Of a stretch of DNA of 64,000 nt, positions 8,322 to 16,694 are shown piece by piece. The stretch is from Salinispirillum marinum. Lineage in GTDB: Bacteria; Pseudomonadota; Gammaproteobacteria; Pseudomonadales; Natronospirillaceae. Every line of letters starts with the position of its first letter. Position 1 is the first letter of the stretch. The notes beneath the pieces were generated by a model. It made no database searches and was not told the DNA's origin. It saw only the letters and a program-made list of their open reading frames with translations. The DNA lies in the NCBI RefSeq assembly GCF_042651565.1, contig NZ_JBHSDF010000003.1; one strand, given 5' to 3'. The position numbers and the translations under genes are program-made.

Positions 8322-10646
8322 ATGGCGAAAAAAAAGACACGATGGGCGAGCTTTCGGTCACTCATCCTTAAATTAGGCATCGTGGGTGTGGTGGTGGCAA
8401 CCGCTGGCATCGTTTACCTCGATATTTATGTCCGGGAGCGCTTTGCCCAGTATGTGTGGTCCGTCCCTGCCAAGGTATACGGTGCACCGCTGGCATTGTA
8501 TCAGGGTTCCGGTCAGCGCCATGAAGAAGTTGTTTGGTGGCTGCAGCGGATGGGCTATCGTTCTGCGTCCGAGATTCGTGGCCCGGGCGAGTTTAAGGTC
8601 GTTTCGGCAGCCCGTATCGATGTGTTTACTCGGGCTTATGCTTTTTGGGATGAACCGGAACATGCCCGTGAATTGTCCCTACATTTTGCCAACGGCGTTT
8701 TGGCGCGCCTGACCACCCCAGACCAGCGCCCGGTATTGTCGGCCCGACTGGCACCGCCCCTCATCGGCAGCGTCGTGCCCGCGCAAGCGGAAGACCGTGT
8801 GCTGGCGCAATTGGCGTCCATGCCGCCAACCTTGGTGGCCGGCTTGGTAGCGGTAGAGGATCGGCGCTTTTTCCAGCATCACGGCATCTCACCCACCGCC
8901 ATTGCCCGAGCATTGGTCGCCAATGTCCGTTCAGGTCGGGTGGAGCAGGGCGGCAGCACCATTACCCAGCAGTTGGTGAAGAATATGTTTCTTACCGCCG
9001 ACCAGACACTGGTGCGCAAAGGCATTGAGGCCATCATGGCGGTGTTGCTTGAGCTGCACGTCGATAAAGAAACCATTCTTGAGACCTATATGAATCAGGT
9101 GTTCATTGCTCAGGATGGGCAACGTGCGATTCATGGTTTTGGCTTGGCGGCACAATATTTTTACGGTCGCCCCTTGGAAGAGTTGTCGTTGAACCAGCAA
9201 GCGACCCTGATCGGGATTCTGCGCGGTCCAAGTTACTATTCGCCGCTGCGCAATCCCGAGCGGGCCATCGCACGGCGCAATGTAATCCTCGACGTGATGG
9301 CCGAGCAGCGCATCATCACGGACACACAGCGGCGCGCAGCGCAGGCCGAACCCTTGGGATTGAACGCCGGAACCGGCGAAGGTGCTTACGCAGCGGCGTT
9401 GGATTTGGTGCGCCGTCAGTTGCGCTTGTGGTATCCCGACGAGGTGTTGAATCGTGAAGGTTTGCATATCCACACCTCCATCGATATTTACGCGCAAGAC
9501 GTTGCACAGCGCCAAATGACGGACTCATTGCGCACCATGGAGCGCTTGCATCGCCTGCCCGACAATACCTTGCAAGGTGCATTGGTGTTGGTGCATCGAG
9601 ATTCGGGTGACGTGCGCGCCGTCGTCGGGGCACGTACCAGTGTAAGCGGTGGGTTTAATCGAGCCTTGGATGCACGCCGTCCGGTGGGTTCGTTGTTGAA
9701 ACCGGCGGTTTATTTGGCAGTGTTGGAGAAAGGGCAGCATTGGCTAACGCCGGTGGATGACAGTCCAGTGGTGGTGGCAGCGCGTGATGGCAGTGAATGG
9801 CGACCCACCAACTTCGATCAAATTTCCCACGGCGTGGTGCCGATGTGGGAAGCCCTGACCAACTCTTACAACCAAGCGGCCGCGCGGGTCGGTATGGAAA
9901 CCGGGTTGGGTGATGTGCTACGTAGCATTGAGCGACTGGGCTATAACGGCCGCCTGCCCGTCGTGCCGTCGGTGATTTTAGGGGCCGTTGATATGACACC
10001 TTACGAGGTCACACAGCTGTATCAACCTATGTTGGCTGATGGCTTCCGTGCTCCGCTAAAAGCGATTACCGCGGTAACGACCGCAGAACAGGAGGTGCTG
10101 AGTCAGTTTACTGTGCGCACGCAACAGGTCATTGCGCCGCCCGATGCGCAAGCGTTGCAGTCGGCATTGCGCTTGAGTGTGCAAGAGGGCACCGGCCGTT
10201 ATGCCGGACGGGTCTTGGCACCTGCGTTGCGTCCGGCGGGCAAAACCGGCACCAGTGATGCGCAGCGTGACAGTTGGTTTGCGGGCGAAGCAGGGGAATT
10301 ATTGGCCGTTGCTTGGGTCGGTAATGACCAGAATGAACCCTTGCCCATCACCGGAAGCACCGGCGCGCTGCGCGTTTGGACACATACCATGGAACAACTG
10401 GCTGCCGCCAGTGTGCATCAAAAGCCCCTGCATTCGGCTTTACGCTACATCAGTTGGACAGCCGAACAACCCGATCGCTATTGGTTGGGCGATTGTCAGC
10501 CCCTCACCGTCGCTGTTCCCCAAGCCGTGGCCGTTGCCGAGTCGGCGCGTGCCTGTCCGGGGTTTGCGGCTGAACTGCCCGCCGAGCGTGAAGACCGTAA
10601 TGAGACACCACGCGGAGGTTGGCGATGGCTCGAACGTATTTTCTAG
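8322..10646 (+). CDS. mrcB: Penicillin-binding protein 1B (bifunctional transglycosylase/transpeptidase)
   Basis: 774 residues. A basic cytoplasmic tail and one membrane helix (about 14-34) precede a UB2H domain (about 65-150). The GT51 glycosyltransferase follows, with catalytic EDRRFFQHHG (about 179-188) and GGSTITQQLVKN. The transpeptidase has the active Ser in GSLLKP (about 457), SYN, and KTGTSD (about 641). The enzyme polymerises and cross-links peptidoglycan on the periplasmic side. The 3' end overlaps the next gene, a likely lipoprotein activator. Ribosome site ACGAGG. Confidence 0.95.
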   Translation: MAKKKTRWASFRSLILKLGIVGVVVATAGIVYLDIYVRERFAQYVWSVPAKVYGAPLALYQGSGQRHEEVVWWLQRMGYRSASEIRGPGEFKVVSAARIDVFTRAYAFWDEPEHARELSLHFANGVLARLTTPDQRPVLSARLAPPLIGSVVPAQAEDRVLAQLASMPPTLVAGLVAVEDRRFFQHHGISPTAIARALVANVRSGRVEQGGSTITQQLVKNMFLTADQTLVRKGIEAIMAVLLELHVDKETILETYMNQVFIAQDGQRAIHGFGLAAQYFYGRPLEELSLNQQATLIGILRGPSYYSPLRNPERAIARRNVILDVMAEQRIITDTQRRAAQAEPLGLNAGTGEGAYAAALDLVRRQLRLWYPDEVLNREGLHIHTSIDIYAQDVAQRQMTDSLRTMERLHRLPDNTLQGALVLVHRDSGDVRAVVGARTSVSGGFNRALDARRPVGSLLKPAVYLAVLEKGQHWLTPVDDSPVVVAARDGSEWRPTNFDQISHGVVPMWEALTNSYNQAAARVGMETGLGDVLRSIERLGYNGRLPVVPSVILGAVDMTPYEVTQLYQPMLADGFRAPLKAITAVTTAEQEVLSQFTVRTQQVIAPPDAQALQSALRLSVQEGTGRYAGRVLAPALRPAGKTGTSDAQRDSWFAGEAGELLAVAWVGNDQNEPLPITGSTGALRVWTHTMEQLAAASVHQKPLHSALRYISWTAEQPDRYWLGDCQPLTVAVPQAVAVAESARACPGFAAELPAEREDRNETPRGGWRWLERIF

Positions 10647-10993
10647 TGGCGATGAGTTTGTTGTGGGTCAGCGCTTGTGCCGTGCGTGAACCGGTTGCAC
10701 CGGAACCTGAACCGGCGCCGCCAGAAGATGTGCGACAGGATGTTATTGTGGACCTGCAACGCCAGGCCATTCAGCGTATGCAGCAAAGCGATCACCTACC
10801 GGCCATCGCCTTACTGGAACGGGCCTTAATGATTAAGCCCGATGACGTGGGTACTTATGTGTTGTTGGCACGGGTACACACCTTGAACGGTGACCGTGCG
10901 CAGGCGCGGGCAGTGTTGCAACGCGGTTTGTTGTACGCGCCTGCCGGTTCAGCGGCAGAGCGCCAAATGACTCAGTTATTGAATAACCCGTAA
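10625..10993 (+). CDS. LpoP-like TPR lipoprotein, probable PBP1b activator
   Basis: 122 residues. A lipoprotein signal (LVAMSLLWVSAC, Cys about 18) is followed by a Pro/Glu-rich linker and two TPR-like helix pairs (PAIALLERALMIKPDDVGTY, ARVHTLNGDRAQARAVLQRG). The ATG at 10625 follows GGAGG by 6 nt and lies inside the mrcB 3' end (22-bp overlap), so the two are co-transcribed and coupled. Pseudomonas LpoP, a TPR lipoprotein that activates PBP1b, sits in the same place; I infer the same job here from synteny, signal type and TPR content. Confidence 0.75.
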   Translation: MARTYFLVAMSLLWVSACAVREPVAPEPEPAPPEDVRQDVIVDLQRQAIQRMQQSDHLPAIALLERALMIKPDDVGTYVLLARVHTLNGDRAQARAVLQRGLLYAPAGSAAERQMTQLLNNP

Positions 10994-10994
10994 C

Positions 10995-11237
10995 TCAGTG
11001 TGTGGTCGGGTTCTCGCTCAGGCTGTCGCCGTCGAGCCAGAATGCAGGCTTGGAGAACGCCTGTTCTATCTGGCGTGCCAAGTCATCTGAAATATGCAGA
11101 TGGCTGCCTTGGCGTAACATGGCGTTCATCACCTTGGGTTCTTTACCCAAGCAATACGCCAATTCTTCTGGCCCGATCGCGTTTTCTTCCAGCAGTTCAT
11201 ACACATGTGAACGCCGGGTAGTATCCAGTTGTCCCAT
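10995..11237 (-). CDS. Small XRE/phage-repressor-like DNA-binding protein
   Basis: 80 residues from the ATG at 11237, which has a perfect GGAGG 6 nt upstream; a longer in-frame start has no site. The pattern (ELAYCLGKEPKVMNAMLRQG, then ISDDLARQIEQAFSKPAFWL) matches the helix-turn-helix of short Cro/C1-type proteins whose C-terminus reads 'ARQIEQALGLPxxWLD'. No effector domain is present. It converges with the LpoP-like gene (stops 1 bp apart). Its target is unknown. Confidence 0.62.
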   Translation of the reverse strand: MGQLDTTRRSHVYELLEENAIGPEELAYCLGKEPKVMNAMLRQGSHLHISDDLARQIEQAFSKPAFWLDGDSLSENPTTH

Positions 11238-11443
11238 ACGGCACCTCCGAACAACAACAGCAGAGAAGTAGTTCTGCATCTCTAGTTATGGACGCTGGAC
11301 GCAGAATTGTCCAGTATCCCGACGCCGCCAAAGTGGCCGAGCGAAATTTTGACGCATCATTTACACCTTCAACTGCCTTGTCAAGCCCCCTAGGGCCTAT
11401 ATTCTCTACCCTTCGATAAAACATGATTTCAGGGGATTTGTGG

Positions 11444-14290
11444 ATGGGATTGAACAGAATGCGAGCACTGCGGGCCGTGGTATGGCTGGTATTCTTGGTG
11501 GGTGTACAAGGTTGTGCAGCATTATTGTCGCCGACTTCAACCCCACAAGCCGACCAAGCGGTGTTTTACGCCCCGGATGAACAGATCACCGATGTTCAAC
11601 TTGATAACGGCGTGCGCGCCCTAGTAAAAACCTTGCCCGATAACGGTGCCCGACCACGGGTTGAAATTCGCTTGCATGTAGCGGCTGGTTCGGCGCAGGA
11701 AGAGGCGCACGAACGAGGTTTGGCACATTTTGTCGAACACATGGCCTTCAATGGTACTGAACGCTTCCCGCGCCAAGACATCATTCGTTTTTTTGAAGCT
11801 GCAGGTATGCGCTTCGGGCAAGACATCAATGCCTACACCAGTTTTCATGAAACGGTGTATACCCTGTCAATTCCGCTGGACCGCCCAGACCTTCTGAACA
11901 CCGCCTATGATTTGCTGCACGACTGGGCCCAAGGCATCACGTTTGCTGAAGATGCTGTTATGAGCGAACGTGGTGTGATTTTAGAAGAGTGGCGCGCTGC
12001 GGGTTACGCGGGTGACGAGCCGGTTTGGCTGCAACATCATCGCTTCTTGCATGCAGGAACGCCCTATTCTGAACGCTACCCAATTGGGGTGCGCGAGGTA
12101 TTTACAGCAGCCACCGCCGAGCTTTTGCGTGGCTACTATGACCGGTGGTATAGACCGGAACTCATGACCGTGGTGGTCAGCGGCGTGGTCGAGGCAGATG
12201 CTGTTCTGGCGGGTTTGAATGAAGGGCTCGGGCAGTTTAAAGCTCGCACGCCCGCTGTGCGTTATGACCGGGCCGTTACCCCGTCATACGCCGATACGCG
12301 CTATCAGGTGGTGAATGATCCGCAGGCTGCGCAGTCATCCATGGTGTTTAAACAGGTGTTGTCGCGCTTGAACCTGAACACCGAAAAGGATGTGCTGGCG
12401 GCCTTGCAAGCCAACCTGCTTATGGAAGTGCTGGCCACACGGCTGAATCGCCGCGCCACGCAAGCCGACAGTGCCTTGAGTGATGGTCAGGTACTGCAAG
12501 ATCGCTTAACCGATGGGAAATCGGTGGTTGGGGTGCGCATTACGCCACGCGCCCAACAAGAGGACGCTGCATTACAGGTTGTGGCGGAAGAAATCGAACG
12601 CTTGCGTCGTTATGGCATCACCGAGCAGGAACGCAGCACCGCCTTTGGTGTGGCCATGGGGCAGTACAGCAGCCTGGTGCGCTATCTGGAGGGCGCACCG
12701 GCCAATGTGCATGCGAATGTCATGTTGAGCTTGCTGGCGCTGGACTTGCCGATGACACGGTTCGATACCATCGCCGAGGTAGAGCAAGCCTTGTTCAGTG
12801 CCTTAACGTTGGAAGAAATCAATGCGTTCGCTGAAACCTTGTTATTGCCAGCTGATCAAGTGATCGCGGCCTTTCTGACGGATGAAGCGTACGCGCGTTT
12901 GGCGTGGGATGCCGATGCTTTGGCGAAGGTTACCGATCGAGTTCGTATGGGCCCTATAACGGCCCCCATCGCAGCGGCCGCGCTACGCACTACCGGCAGC
13001 TATAGTCACCCCGGAGCCATTGTCGCGCAGACGAGTGATACCGACCATGGCCTTGAATACTGGCGCATGAGCAACAACCTCACCGCCGTGATTCACCCGA
13101 CCACGGTAGAGCGAGACAAAGTCTATTTACGCTTTGTTGGTATTGGCGGACAAATGGTCAGTGACCCTGCCCTGGTACCCGCCTTACGTTTACTGCCTGC
13201 CGTATTTCAACAACAAGGCGCACTGGATAGGGATGGCGTAGACCTCAGTGCTTACCTCACCACGCAAGAAATGACGTTAGATATTCAACTGGGTATTCCC
13301 CGGTTTGAAATACAGGTTGCGACCACGCAGGACACGATGGACGATGCCGTGCGGTTGTTGGCCGAAGTCCTCAGTCGTTCAACCATCGACCCCACCGCAC
13401 TGACTCAGGTGCAGCAACAGTATGCCGATGCTTATCGGAATTTTGATTCGACTCCGGCTGGCCGTTTTCAACGTTCGGTAGCCGAAACCTTGTTTGGCGG
13501 ACAACCGCCGTTTACACCGCCCGGTGCAGACGACTTCAGCAACGTGGACCTGGCTCAGATGCAAGCCGCACAGCGTTTATTGACCGAAGGGCAAACTGAG
13601 TATGTCTTGCTGGTGGTGGGCGATGTGGATACCATCCAATTGCAAAACGCCTTAACCGACCATTTGGCTGGCTTGCCTTTACGTAGCCCGGAACAACCGA
13701 TATGGCAAACCGGCACCGCCGAATGGGAAGAAACCCGCATTGAGCAATTTGACAACCCGAACGAGCGCGCTGATGTAACGGTGTATTTTTCCACACCGGA
13801 CGTGGAGTTAACACCGGAAAACTTCGCCGCTAATCGCGTGTTGAACGACTTATTCAGTACCCGCCTATTACAGGAGGTGCGTGAACAAGCCAGCCTGGTT
13901 TACAGCATTGGCGCCAGCACACTGTGGTCATTACCGCAGCGCCCGCAACGTTTGAATGTCATTCGCTTCAGTACCGACCCGGAGCGAACCGATGAAGCGC
14001 TTGCTCGGGTGCAAGATGTATTGTCTACCCTGCGCAGCCAACCCTTTACCGAGCAAGAGGTGGTCGATGCCCGACAGCGCCTGATAAACGGCGAGCGGGA
14101 CAATTTAGCCCGCAACACCGGATTATTGGATGCCATGATTTGGACGCTGAATATCGGCACACCCTTGTGGTACTTCAGGCAACCGGAGCTTTCTTTGGGC
14201 GGTGCCACCACCGAACGGGTGAACGCGTTGGGTGAAGCTATGTATTTGCAGGCTGAACGCTTGACCACTGTACACAGCATCATGCCCTGA
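11444..14290 (+). CDS. M16-family zinc protease, lipoprotein (pitrilysin/insulinase type)
   Basis: 948 residues from the ATG at 11444 (AGGGG upstream); a further in-frame ATG at 11423 has no site. The lipobox VQGC follows a hydrophobic signal, so the protein should be lipid-anchored in the envelope. The N-terminal half has the inverted zinc motif HFVEH with following MAFNGTERFP and the downstream ERGVILEEW helix. Two M16 peptidase halves and two M16_C halves are readable, giving a full-length single-chain enzyme. Substrates are probably periplasmic peptides. No operon partner. Confidence 0.9.
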   Translation: MGLNRMRALRAVVWLVFLVGVQGCAALLSPTSTPQADQAVFYAPDEQITDVQLDNGVRALVKTLPDNGARPRVEIRLHVAAGSAQEEAHERGLAHFVEHMAFNGTERFPRQDIIRFFEAAGMRFGQDINAYTSFHETVYTLSIPLDRPDLLNTAYDLLHDWAQGITFAEDAVMSERGVILEEWRAAGYAGDEPVWLQHHRFLHAGTPYSERYPIGVREVFTAATAELLRGYYDRWYRPELMTVVVSGVVEADAVLAGLNEGLGQFKARTPAVRYDRAVTPSYADTRYQVVNDPQAAQSSMVFKQVLSRLNLNTEKDVLAALQANLLMEVLATRLNRRATQADSALSDGQVLQDRLTDGKSVVGVRITPRAQQEDAALQVVAEEIERLRRYGITEQERSTAFGVAMGQYSSLVRYLEGAPANVHANVMLSLLALDLPMTRFDTIAEVEQALFSALTLEEINAFAETLLLPADQVIAAFLTDEAYARLAWDADALAKVTDRVRMGPITAPIAAAALRTTGSYSHPGAIVAQTSDTDHGLEYWRMSNNLTAVIHPTTVERDKVYLRFVGIGGQMVSDPALVPALRLLPAVFQQQGALDRDGVDLSAYLTTQEMTLDIQLGIPRFEIQVATTQDTMDDAVRLLAEVLSRSTIDPTALTQVQQQYADAYRNFDSTPAGRFQRSVAETLFGGQPPFTPPGADDFSNVDLAQMQAAQRLLTEGQTEYVLLVVGDVDTIQLQNALTDHLAGLPLRSPEQPIWQTGTAEWEETRIEQFDNPNERADVTVYFSTPDVELTPENFAANRVLNDLFSTRLLQEVREQASLVYSIGASTLWSLPQRPQRLNVIRFSTDPERTDEALARVQDVLSTLRSQPFTEQEVVDARQRLINGERDNLARNTGLLDAMIWTLNIGTPLWYFRQPELSLGGATTERVNALGEAMYLQAERLTTVHSIMP

Positions 14291-14297
14291 TTTGCTC

Positions 14298-14333
14298 ACA
14301 TTGATGCCACCCTTTCCACGGTGGCATCAATGT
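14298..14333. repeat. Perfect inverted repeat after the M16 gene
   Basis: 14-bp perfect arms (ACATTGATGCCACC and its complement) flank an 8-nt loop, 8 bp after the M16 stop. No U-tract follows, so it may be a 3'-end stabilising hairpin or a weak terminator. Confidence 0.6.
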
Positions 14334-14476
14334 TCGAATTAGCTCTGCCATTGCCTGTATTGCATGCACAAAGCATAAAACCCGCTTGACCCGAATTGGC
14401 CTCGAACGTATGTTTCAAACAACTGTTTGAATTGTCTGTTTATCCGAGCATTGTCTCAGCTTGAGAGGTCATCATT

Positions 14477-16258
14477 ATGCCAACGTACAAAGCGCCCGTC
14501 CGTGACATCGAATTCCTGTTGTATGACGTTTATGACGCCGAAACCCATTACCAGAAAATCGGTGCCGAAGAGGCCAGCCGCGACATGCTCAGCGCCATCA
14601 TCGCCGAAGGGGCGAAGTTTTGTGAGCAGGTCATCGCGCCCTTGAATCAAAGCGGTGACCAAGAAGGTTGTACTTGGAGTGAAGACGGCGTCACCACACC
14701 CACAGGCTTCAAAGAAGCCTATCAACAATACGTTGAGAACGGTTGGGGTGCGTTGGCCAGCCCGGTGGAACACGGTGGCCAAGGATTGCCTGAATCTGTA
14801 GGGCACATCATTTCCGAAATGGCCGGCACGGCAAACTGGTCTTGGTCTATGTACCCCGGCTTGAGCCACGGTGCGCGCGCCACCATTGATCTGCACGGCA
14901 CCGACGAGCAAAAAGAAGTCTACCTGACCAAGCTGGTTTCCGGCGAATGGACCGGCACCATGTGCTTGACCGAGCCGCATTGTGGTTCTGACCTCGGCAT
15001 TTTGAAAACCAAAGCCGAAGAAAACGCCGATGGCAGCTACGCCATCACCGGCACCAAAATCTTTATCTCAGCCGGTGAGCACGACATGGCTGAAAACATT
15101 GTGCACATTGTATTGGCCCGTCTGCCCGGCGCACCGGAAGGCACCAAGGGTATATCCCTGTTCATCGTGCCGAAGGTTTTACCGGACGGTACACGCAACG
15201 ACGTGAAGTGTGGTTCTATTGAGCACAAAATGGGCATTCACGGTAACGCCACCTGCGTGATGAACTTTGATGGCGCGAAAGGCTTCTTAATTGGGCCGCC
15301 AAACAAAGGCCTGAACTGCATGTTCACCTTCATGAACTTCGCCCGTATTGGCACGGCGATTCAAGGTGTTGCTTCAGCTGAGTTGTCATTCCAAGGCGCA
15401 TTGGCGTATGCGAAAGACCGTTTAGCCATGCGTTCATTGAGTGGTGTGAAAAACCCGAACGGCCCGGCTGACCCGATCATCGTGCACCCGGACGTACGGC
15501 GTATGCTGCTGACGCAGAAGTCGTTCGCCGAAGGTGGCCGCGCCATGATCATGCACCTGTCGCAACTGGTCGACATCGTGCACTCAGATGTCGACGCCGA
15601 AGAGAAGAAAATGGCCGACGAGTTGTTGTCTTTCTTGACGCCCATCGCGAAAGCCTTCTTGACCGAAGCCGGTTTGGAAGCGGCTAATTTGGGTGTGCAG
15701 GTGTTTGGTGGCCACGGTTACATCCAAGAGTGGGGTATGGAGCAGATTGTGCGTGACGCCCGTATCTCGACCATCTATGAAGGCACCACCGGTATTCAGT
15801 CTCTGGACTTGTTGGGCCGTAAGGTACTGATGACGCAAGGTGGCATGCTGAAGAACTTCACGAAAATCATCCATAAGTTCTGCAAAGAGCACGACGGCGC
15901 GAAAGGCATTAAGCCGATGGTGAAAACGCTGGCGACCCTGAACAAAGATTGGGGCGACGTGACCATGAAGTTGGGCATGAAGGCGATGATGAATAAAGAA
16001 GAAGTCGGCGGCGCAGCCTACGATTACCTGATGTACTCTGGCTACATCACGCTGGGTTACTACTGGGCGCGTATGGCAATGGAAGCGCAGAACAAGATCG
16101 CCGCAGGCGAGAAAGACGGTTTCTACAAAGCCAAGCTGGACACCGCGCGCTTCTATTTTGACCGCATTCTACCTCGCGCCGAAGGCCACAAGTTGGCCAT
16201 GTTGAACGGCTTGGATACGCTGATGGCGATGTCAGAAGAAGAGTTCCAGTACCTGTAA
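14477..16258 (+). CDS. Long acyl-CoA dehydrogenase (DmdC/FadE-like), copy 1
   Basis: 593 residues, flavoprotein of the long acyl-CoA dehydrogenase subgroup with an extra C-terminal domain. Visible features: FAD/substrate loop MCLTEPHCGSDLG, GTKIFISAGEHD, CGSIEHKMGIHGNATCVMNF, and the catalytic-Glu region IYEGTTGIQSLDLLGRKVL. It oxidises an acyl-CoA to the 2,3-enoyl-CoA. The overall sequence recalls DmdC (methylmercaptopropionyl-CoA dehydrogenase) as well as medium-chain enzymes, so the substrate is open. A second paralogue follows on the same strand; the pair looks like an old tandem duplication. Confidence 0.88.
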   Translation: MPTYKAPVRDIEFLLYDVYDAETHYQKIGAEEASRDMLSAIIAEGAKFCEQVIAPLNQSGDQEGCTWSEDGVTTPTGFKEAYQQYVENGWGALASPVEHGGQGLPESVGHIISEMAGTANWSWSMYPGLSHGARATIDLHGTDEQKEVYLTKLVSGEWTGTMCLTEPHCGSDLGILKTKAEENADGSYAITGTKIFISAGEHDMAENIVHIVLARLPGAPEGTKGISLFIVPKVLPDGTRNDVKCGSIEHKMGIHGNATCVMNFDGAKGFLIGPPNKGLNCMFTFMNFARIGTAIQGVASAELSFQGALAYAKDRLAMRSLSGVKNPNGPADPIIVHPDVRRMLLTQKSFAEGGRAMIMHLSQLVDIVHSDVDAEEKKMADELLSFLTPIAKAFLTEAGLEAANLGVQVFGGHGYIQEWGMEQIVRDARISTIYEGTTGIQSLDLLGRKVLMTQGGMLKNFTKIIHKFCKEHDGAKGIKPMVKTLATLNKDWGDVTMKLGMKAMMNKEEVGGAAYDYLMYSGYITLGYYWARMAMEAQNKIAAGEKDGFYKAKLDTARFYFDRILPRAEGHKLAMLNGLDTLMAMSEEEFQYL

Positions 16259-16327
16259 GCATCAGCTAACAGCTAGGCTAGGCCTGATGCCGCATGCATC
16301 GGGCTAAGCTTGAAGGGGACAGGCTAA

Positions 16328-16406
16328 GGGCTACAGTCGGACGCCGTGAAAGCATCCATGCTGGCTCGGATGCCGCCGTCCCGGCGGCATACGCCGACTC
16401 TAACCC
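16328..16406 (+). repeat. Intergenic hairpin element, copy A
   Basis: Outer arms GGGCTACAGTCGG (16328-16340) and CCGACTCTAACCC (16394-16406) pair at 11 of 13 positions. Inside lies the shared core (ACGCCGTGAAAGCATCCATG then GGCTCGG) and a mini-hairpin ATGCCGCC-GTCCC-GGCGGCAT. Same architecture as the copies at 16505, 38018 and 57014. Part of the 436-bp gap between the two acyl-CoA dehydrogenase genes. Confidence 0.7.
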
Positions 16407-16504
16407 ACGGGCTTGACCGGTAGACATAATCCTTTGATAGCTTCTGATTATGTTAGTAGATGTCATGTGGATCGATTCATCTGATGTGCTGACCAAAATC
16501 AGGT

Positions 16505-16624
16505 ATTGCGCCAAGGTTGGGAGGGTCTTGTATGGGGCGTATGCCGCCCGGACGGCGGCATCCGAGCTCACAGGGATCGTGCTTGCAGCGTCCCCAGTAT
16601 AGACCCTCCCAACCTAGGTGCAAT
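16505..16624 (-). repeat. Intergenic hairpin element, copy B (inverted)
   Basis: The 24-nt arms at 16505-16528 and 16601-16624 are complementary at 22 positions (heart: GGTTGGGAGGGTCT). Read on the minus strand, the inside holds the core GACGCTGCAAGCACGATCCC then GAGCTCGG and the mini-hairpin ATGCCGCC-GTCCG-GGCGGCAT. The element lies 106 bp from copy A in the opposite orientation. An ORF read through it upstream of the next gene is not coding. Confidence 0.75.
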
Positions 16625-16694
16625 GCCGGTATTAATGGTACATAACTGGCCTCGGCAGCCGCGATCAATAAGAATTTCGAGAGAGGAAAACGTC

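Noticed and set aside
16506..16694. N-terminal extension of the second acyl-CoA dehydrogenase
   Set aside because: The extra 63 residues are the translation of hairpin element B; the ATG at 16695 has a ribosome site and matches the paralogue start.
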